This document shows positions 59,617 through 64,000 of a stretch of 64,000 nt of DNA, piece after piece. The first letter of the stretch is position 1. Each line of letters starts with the position of its first letter. This DNA comes from JAJYKC01 sp963823105 (GTDB taxonomy: Bacteria; Acidobacteriota; Terriglobia; Bryobacterales; Bryobacteraceae), in assembly GCA_963823105.1 (NCBI GenBank), contig CAWGKC010000009.1, positions 62,001 through 126,000 on the forward strand. The letters are read 5' to 3'. The position numbers and the translations under genes are program-made. The notes under the pieces are model-generated. The model made no database searches. It saw only the letters and a list, made by a program, of their open reading frames with translations, and was not told where the DNA came from.

Positions 59617-60420
59617 TTAACGGAGGGATTGGGCGGACACAGGTTTGGCAGGCGCCGCTTCGGGCCTTGCCGTCAGGCTTGAGGCGGCGGTCGAGCGAAC
59701 GGCGGCTTCGGTTTGGCGGAGCGCGGTGGTCAGCGAGTCCCGCGAGACGCGCCGGACGATGGGCTCGGCCATCCAGCGCAAGGCGGCGGGGATATCGCGG
59801 CTGAGTACGATCGCTTCAACTTCGATGTACACTCCGCCGTCGCGTTCTTCGAAACGGAGAGCGCTATAAAGACGCCAAATGAGACCCGTGCCTTCGTTCT
59901 CGGGCAAGGTGCGCTGGTTGGCGGTTCCGTATCCGGCGATTTCCTGGATCCGCGTCGTTCGGGAGACGCTGTACATCCGCTTGCCGTCCAAAGAAGCGTA
60001 GGAAGCCTGGTAATCGCTATCGAGGGCGGTTCTCAAGAACAGGGCTTTATTCATAAGAACCACCGAAAACCGGTCTTGAGATTCCCCCGTCTCGACGGAT
60101 CGCGAATCGATCACGTTGGGGTGATAAAACTCTTTGTACCGCCCGTAATCGCGCACGACCGGCAAAACGTCGTGAAGCGTCGCGTTGGGAAGGAAGGCCG
60201 CCCCGATCCAATCGTGAATCAGTCCGGATGGAACCTTTCTTGGAATATTGGGTACGGCCGGAAAGACGGCGATCGCGAGGCCGCGGACGCGCGCGGCGAG
60301 AACGGGGTCCTCGTCGATGCGGAGGAAGGGACCGCCAGGGTCGAGGCGGTGCTGAATCCGTGCGTCGGCGATGCGGATGTACTCGTCCCACGCCTCCACG
60401 GTCTCGGGTTTCAGTTTCAC
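59617..60420 (-). CDS. SRPBCC/START-like exported protein
   Basis: A 267-residue body with long strands and helices (FVPVVRDYGRYKEFYHPNV-like LPVVRDYGRYKEFYHPNV, QDRFSVVLMNKALFLRTALD) typical of lipid-binding START/SRPBCC folds. In-frame sequence before GTG 60420 reads RRRLLALLGIVSPANASPV, a good signal peptide, but I find no start codon before it, so the N-terminus is missing or frameshifted. Downstream of the NtrC gene on the opposite strand. Function unknown. Confidence 0.6.
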   Translation of the reverse strand: MKLKPETVEAWDEYIRIADARIQHRLDPGGPFLRIDEDPVLAARVRGLAIAVFPAVPNIPRKVPSGLIHDWIGAAFLPNATLHDVLPVVRDYGRYKEFYHPNVIDSRSVETGESQDRFSVVLMNKALFLRTALDSDYQASYASLDGKRMYSVSRTTRIQEIAGYGTANQRTLPENEGTGLIWRLYSALRFEERDGGVYIEVEAIVLSRDIPAALRWMAEPIVRRVSRDSLTTALRQTEAAVRSTAASSLTARPEAAPAKPVSAQSLR

Positions 60421-60628
60421 CGGGCTCGCATTCGCCGGCGAGACGATGCCCAGTAGGGCCAGCAGTCGCCGCCGCCAAAAACAGGTTCGATGGCCGGGCG
60501 GCGTGGGTGTTCCGTTCGCAGTTCACGCTCCTATGGATGCGGACGCAAACGAAAGGGTTCGCGGGATCGCGCGCTTTCCCGGCGGGCAAGGGCGACCGGA
60601 TAGGTCCGGTCGCGCCAGCCGGCGAAGA

Positions 60629-61932
60629 TTAGACTTCCGCCGGAATCGTATAGGGCGCGCGATACGGCGGATGAGCCAGGGCGTTGGCTTCGGCAGCGCG
60701 AAACTTTTCCGTTTGAGGATCAAAGTCGAGCTTGCCTCCTCCCAGCCGGTAGCTGACGTTCGCCAAATGGCAGAGGTCCGCCGAGATCCGGCCGATGTCG
60801 ATTTCGGCGTGGAGATCCTCGAACCTCCGGCTGCGCACCGCGTCCAGGAAGTTGGCGATATGCGGAGCGGTGCTGCTGGCGATCGATTTGTCGTAGACGC
60901 CGGATTGGGACAAGACGCCCGGAGTTCCTTTATAAATGCGATATCCCTCTTCGTCAAGAGACATCCATCCGTCGCTGCCATAAAACAAATCGCCAATGCA
61001 GTTGGCGTCCGTTTTGCTCAGGTCCGCTTCGTGCCCGGTTTCGAGGCCTCTCACTTCGAACACCAGTTCGCGTGGGCCATAATCGCATCGCGCCACCAGC
61101 GTATTGGGAGTCTCCTGATCGTCCCGATAGACGTACTTTCCGCCGGAGGCCACCACGGAGTTGGGGAACGCCACGTCCAATCCCCACCGCGCGATGTCCA
61201 TTTCGTGAACGCCCTGGTTGCCCAAATCGCCGTTCCCGGTGTCCCAGAACCAGTGCCAGTTGTACAAAAAACGATTCTTCGAAAACGGGATCATCGGCGC
61301 GGGACCGCGGAAGAGATCCCAATTCACGCCGGCCGGGACCGGTTCCACCGGCGTGTGGCCGATCGATTTGCGGCGCTTGAAGCACAGCCCGCGGGCCATA
61401 TACACTTCTCCGATCGCGCCGCTCTTCAGCAGTTCCACGGCGTGAATTTTATGGGGTATGCTTCTTCCTTGCGATCCCACTTGCACCATGCGCTTGTATT
61501 TGCGCGCCGCGGCCACCATCTGGAGGCCCTCGTAAGGGTCGTGACAGGCCGGCTTTTCCACGTAGACGTCCTTGCCTGCCTGACAAGCCCAAATCGTCGC
61601 CAGCGCGTGCCAGTGATTCGGAACCGGCAGCGAGACCGCGTGGACGTTCGGATCTGCGAAGACGTCGCGCATGTCCCCGTAGCCTTTGGGTTCGACGCCG
61701 GTGGCGCGCTTCACTTGCGCCTGGCCCATTTCCAGATGGCTTGGTCCACATCGCAGAGAGCGACGATATCGACGTCTTTTCTGCGAACGAATTCCTTTAC
61801 GTGGTCTTTGCCGCGCCCGCCAAGACCGATGACGGCGACATTGATGCGGTCGTTCGCGCCCAAAACGCGCGAGGCGGCCCAGGCGGAGAGCGCGGATGTT
61901 CGCAGAAAATTGCGCCGGTTGGACGTGTGCAT
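60629..61932 (-). CDS. Tat-exported Gfo/Idh/MocA oxidoreductase, frameshifted
   Basis: An NAD(P)-dependent oxidoreductase with a Tat signal (SNRRNFLRTSALSAW) and Rossmann start (INVAVIGLGGRGKDHVKEFV). The EKP motif is in KDVYVEKPACHDPYEG; typical HEMDIARWGLDVAFP and FEDLHAEIDIGRISADLCHL follow. A net -1 near 61735 separates the first 70 residues from the rest, which then runs to 60629. About 434 residues after repair. Acts on an unknown sugar or sugar acid in the periplasm, judging from the signal. Divergent from the next gene with 64 bases between. Confidence 0.8.
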
Positions 61933-61996
61933 AGCAACAATATACATCCTGGGAATCGCCGAAAGAGAGAGACAATCGAGTGTTGAGAGTTTCCTC

Positions 61997-63085
61997 ATGA
62001 CGCGGCGCGCCTGGATCGCCTCACTATCCTCGATTCCGCTGGTGGCGCGCGGACAGCCTGCGCCGCAAATCCGCTTGCCCGGAAAAATTCGCGCCGGCAT
62101 TGTCGGATTATCCGGCCATGTCGAAGAGATCCTCGACGCCCGGAGAGAGCTGCCGGATCTCGAAGTCTGGGCGCTCTCCGATCCCGACGCGGCGTTGCTG
62201 CGCGAGGTAGGCGATCGCGCCGGCGTGCCCGCTTCACGCCGGTACACGGATCATCGGACGTTGCTCGATCGGGAACGGATCGCCGTCGCGGGCGTCTGCG
62301 GCACGGACGGCGAACGCGAGGAACTGATTCTCGCGTGCATCGCCAGGGGGATTCACGTCGTCGCGGAGAAGCCGTTGGCGATGAATTGGGCGGGCGTGGC
62401 GCGCATCCGCGAGGCTCTCGCGTCCGGCAAATCGCACTTGACGATGCTGCTGCCGATGAGGCTCTACGGTTCTTTTTCCACCATGCGCCAAGTGGTCGCC
62501 TCAGGCGGGATTGGCGAGGTCGCGCAGTTCGACGCGCAGAAGTCCTATATCCTCGGCGATCGTCCCGCCTGGATGCTGAACCGGTCGAGCTTCAGCGGAA
62601 CGATTCCTTACATCGGAATCCATCTCGCCGATTTGATGCGTTTCACGACCTTGCGGGAGCCGGTCGCCGTTTCCGCGTTTCAAGGCCATGTCGCACAACC
62701 CGAAGCCGGGGCGATGGAGAACACCGCGGTGGCGATTTTTCGTTTCGACAACGGCGCAGCCGGCCAGATGCATCTGGATTATCTTCGTCCCGCGATGGCG
62801 CCTTCTCATGGCGACGACCGGCTGCGCATCGCCGGTTCCCGTGGCGTCCTTGAATACCGCGAAGCGGATGGGCTGACCCTCGTTACGAACGATCGGAAGC
62901 TTCATAAAATCGACGCGCTGCCCGCCGACCGGTCGCTGGTGGCGAACTTTCTCGCCAACGTTTACGCTTCCGCGCCTCTGGAATTGACGCTCCAGGACAT
63001 TTTCCGCGCGAATGAAATCGTTTTCGCCGCGCGCGACGCAGCCACTCAAAACCGCATCGTCGCCATTCCTCCCGCGTCAGCTTAA
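61997..63085 (+). CDS. Gfo/Idh/MocA oxidoreductase (exported)
   Basis: A 362-residue protein from ATG 61997 (RRAWIASLSSIPLVARGQP Tat-like signal). Rossmann start KIRAGIVGLSGHVEEIL, EKP in HVVAEKPLAMNWAG, substrate-domain segment SFSGTIPYIGIHLADLMRF and a family-typical C-terminal ELTLQDIFRANEIVFAARDA. Complete. Divergent from its paralogue at 60629 and convergent, with a 9-base overlap, to the DapA-family gene; together they look like a small sugar or sugar-acid catabolic set. Confidence 0.85.
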   Translation: MTRRAWIASLSSIPLVARGQPAPQIRLPGKIRAGIVGLSGHVEEILDARRELPDLEVWALSDPDAALLREVGDRAGVPASRRYTDHRTLLDRERIAVAGVCGTDGEREELILACIARGIHVVAEKPLAMNWAGVARIREALASGKSHLTMLLPMRLYGSFSTMRQVVASGGIGEVAQFDAQKSYILGDRPAWMLNRSSFSGTIPYIGIHLADLMRFTTLREPVAVSAFQGHVAQPEAGAMENTAVAIFRFDNGAAGQMHLDYLRPAMAPSHGDDRLRIAGSRGVLEYREADGLTLVTNDRKLHKIDALPADRSLVANFLANVYASAPLELTLQDIFRANEIVFAARDAATQNRIVAIPPASA

Positions 63086-64000
63086 CCATTCGTGTAAGTG
63101 TTCGCGCACGAATTCATCGTCGGTCCACTGCGGATAGGCCGCGCAGACCCGGTCGACTTCCTCCGCTTGGCCATCCGAGAGATCTTCGGCCGGATCGAGC
63201 AGCCAACGCCCTTGCAACAGGCCTTGCCTCCGCAGCACTTCGTTGATTCCGGCGATACAGCCGCGAAACTGGTGCGCGGCGTCGAAAATCGCCGCGTTCA
63301 TGTCGGTGATCTGTTGCCCGAACGTCAACCATTCGGCTGGGATCGAGTGGCCGTTCCTCCGCAGAGGCCGCATTCGTTCGAAAAGATCCACAACGCCCTT
63401 CGTCCAGACGGCCCAGTGCCCCAGCAACCCTCCGGCCATGCGCGCCGAGCGGTCTCCGAACCGGAATTCGGTGAGCAGGTCGGCGACGATGTTGTCGTCG
63501 TTGCCCGTATAGAGAGCGATCTCGCCGCCACGTCCCGACTCCACGACGGCGCGCACGACATCGAGCGTATGGTAGCGGTTAAACGGCGCGATCTTGATCG
63601 CCACCACGTTGTCGATTTCGACGAAGCGTCGCCAGAATTCGTACGGCAGCACGCGGCCGCCCACGGACGGCTGCAAATAGAAACCCATCACCGGCAGAAT
63701 GGCCGCGATGCACCGCGCATGATCGAGCAATTGTTCGACACTGGCTGTTGCCAGCGCGCCGAGGCTCAGCAACGCCGCATCGTAGTTTAACGCCCGCGCC
63801 GTCTCCGTTTCCCGCGCGGCTTGTTTTGTGGCGCCGCAGACGCCGGCGATTTTGACCAGGCTTGTGCCACGTAATTCTTCGCTCGCCAGCTCCAGCACGG
63901 GCTTGTACAAATCGACGCCCGGATCGCGAATGGCGAACTGCGTGGTGTGAACGCCCACCGCGACGCCGCCCGCGCCCGCCGCGGCGTAATACCGCGTTAA
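63077..64000 (-). CDS. DapA-family aldolase/lyase, 5' end beyond the window
   Basis: Open to the right edge, so partial; the visible part is about 307 residues. It has the TIM-barrel DapA look: AAGAGGVAVGVHTTQFAI at the start of the visible part, IAAILPVMGFYLQPSVGGRV (strand 5 region) and the Schiff-base Lys in NVVAIKIAPFNRYHTLDV. The C-terminus ends in REHLHEWLS. In context it is more likely a keto-deoxy-sugar-acid or related aldolase than a dihydrodipicolinate synthase. Confidence 0.8.
   Translation of the reverse strand, partial: LTRYYAAAGAGGVAVGVHTTQFAIRDPGVDLYKPVLELASEELRGTSLVKIAGVCGATKQAARETETARALNYDAALLSLGALATASVEQLLDHARCIAAILPVMGFYLQPSVGGRVLPYEFWRRFVEIDNVVAIKIAPFNRYHTLDVVRAVVESGRGGEIALYTGNDDNIVADLLTEFRFGDRSARMAGGLLGHWAVWTKGVVDLFERMRPLRRNGHSIPAEWLTFGQQITDMNAAIFDAAHQFRGCIAGINEVLRRQGLLQGRWLLDPAEDLSDGQAEEVDRVCAAYPQWTDDEFVREHLHEWLS

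Noticed and set aside
60371..61996. Long plus-strand frame running into the second Gfo/Idh/MocA gene
   Set aside because: It is antisense to the first oxidoreductase gene; the genuine start is ATG 61997 with a Tat-like signal.
1..64000. CRISPR array or rRNA operon
   Set aside because: No regularly spaced short repeats and no rRNA-like sequence found.

Overview
The window looks like chromosome from a member of the Acidobacteriota, most likely close to Solibacterales/Bryobacterales. I infer this from the high GC content, the very large TonB-dependent receptor with an N-terminal carboxypeptidase-regulatory-like domain, DUF3300 and VWFA-related secreted proteins, Tat-exported Gfo/Idh/MocA oxidoreductases and a group 1h/5-style hydrogenase accessory set. 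No rRNA or CRISPR array was seen. One tRNA is present, tRNA-Ile with a CAT anticodon.

Layout. 1-2.9 kb is a decaying toxin-antitoxin island: an intact BrnT/BrnA pair sits between two ~480-bp diverged direct repeats carrying HicB, HicA and HigA-like remnants, followed by a frameshifted secreted protein. 2.9-8.0 kb holds two nearly identical head-to-tail copies of an IS91-like element (tyrosine recombinase plus Y2-type transposase). 8.1-9.9 kb is an ISL3-family element with a divergent passenger gene. 10.2-13.6 kb (minus strand) is a tightly overlapping enolase-superfamily / polysaccharide deacetylase / acyl carrier protein / ketosynthase operon. 13.7-16.4 kb holds small housekeeping and secreted genes and the tRNA. 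16.4-23.2 kb is a quinohemoprotein amine dehydrogenase operon (alpha, radical-SAM maturase, gamma, beta, in the qhpADCB order), with a metallo-beta-lactamase-fold gene upstream and a convergent c-heme plus cyclase-like gene downstream. 23.3-27.1 kb is the TonB-dependent receptor, behind a consensus promoter and a long, apparently structured leader.

27.2-38.6 kb carries two response regulators, an RraA-like protein and an RND efflux operon (adaptor, two tandem ~95%-identical inner-membrane pumps, TolC-like channel). The first pump carries an in-frame insert containing a piece of a TonB-receptor gene. 38.6-43.2 kb holds a PH-like membrane protein, thiG, a YjhG/YagF-type sugar-acid dehydratase and a second membrane-fusion protein. 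43.3-49.9 kb is a hydrogenase-maturation cluster (hypC, hypD, hypE, a double-SIS protein, a Uxx-star-like glutaredoxin, hypF) without hydrogenase structural genes. 49.9-59.6 kb is signalling: a CheB/CheR/PAS/histidine-kinase fusion with a second kinase, a VWA / repeat-peptide / CheY-like operon, and an NtrC-type sigma-54 activator next to a stress-protein gene that has a good sigma-54 promoter. 59.6-64.0 kb holds a SRPBCC-like protein and a divergent pair of Gfo/Idh/MocA oxidoreductases with a DapA-family aldolase running off the end.

A cross-cutting feature is the number of conserved genes broken by one net frameshift. In at least eleven places removal of exactly one base restores the family-typical protein. 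This bias to +1 insertions looks more like residual sequencing or assembly error than pseudogene decay, so I give the spans of the restored genes and flag the breaks.
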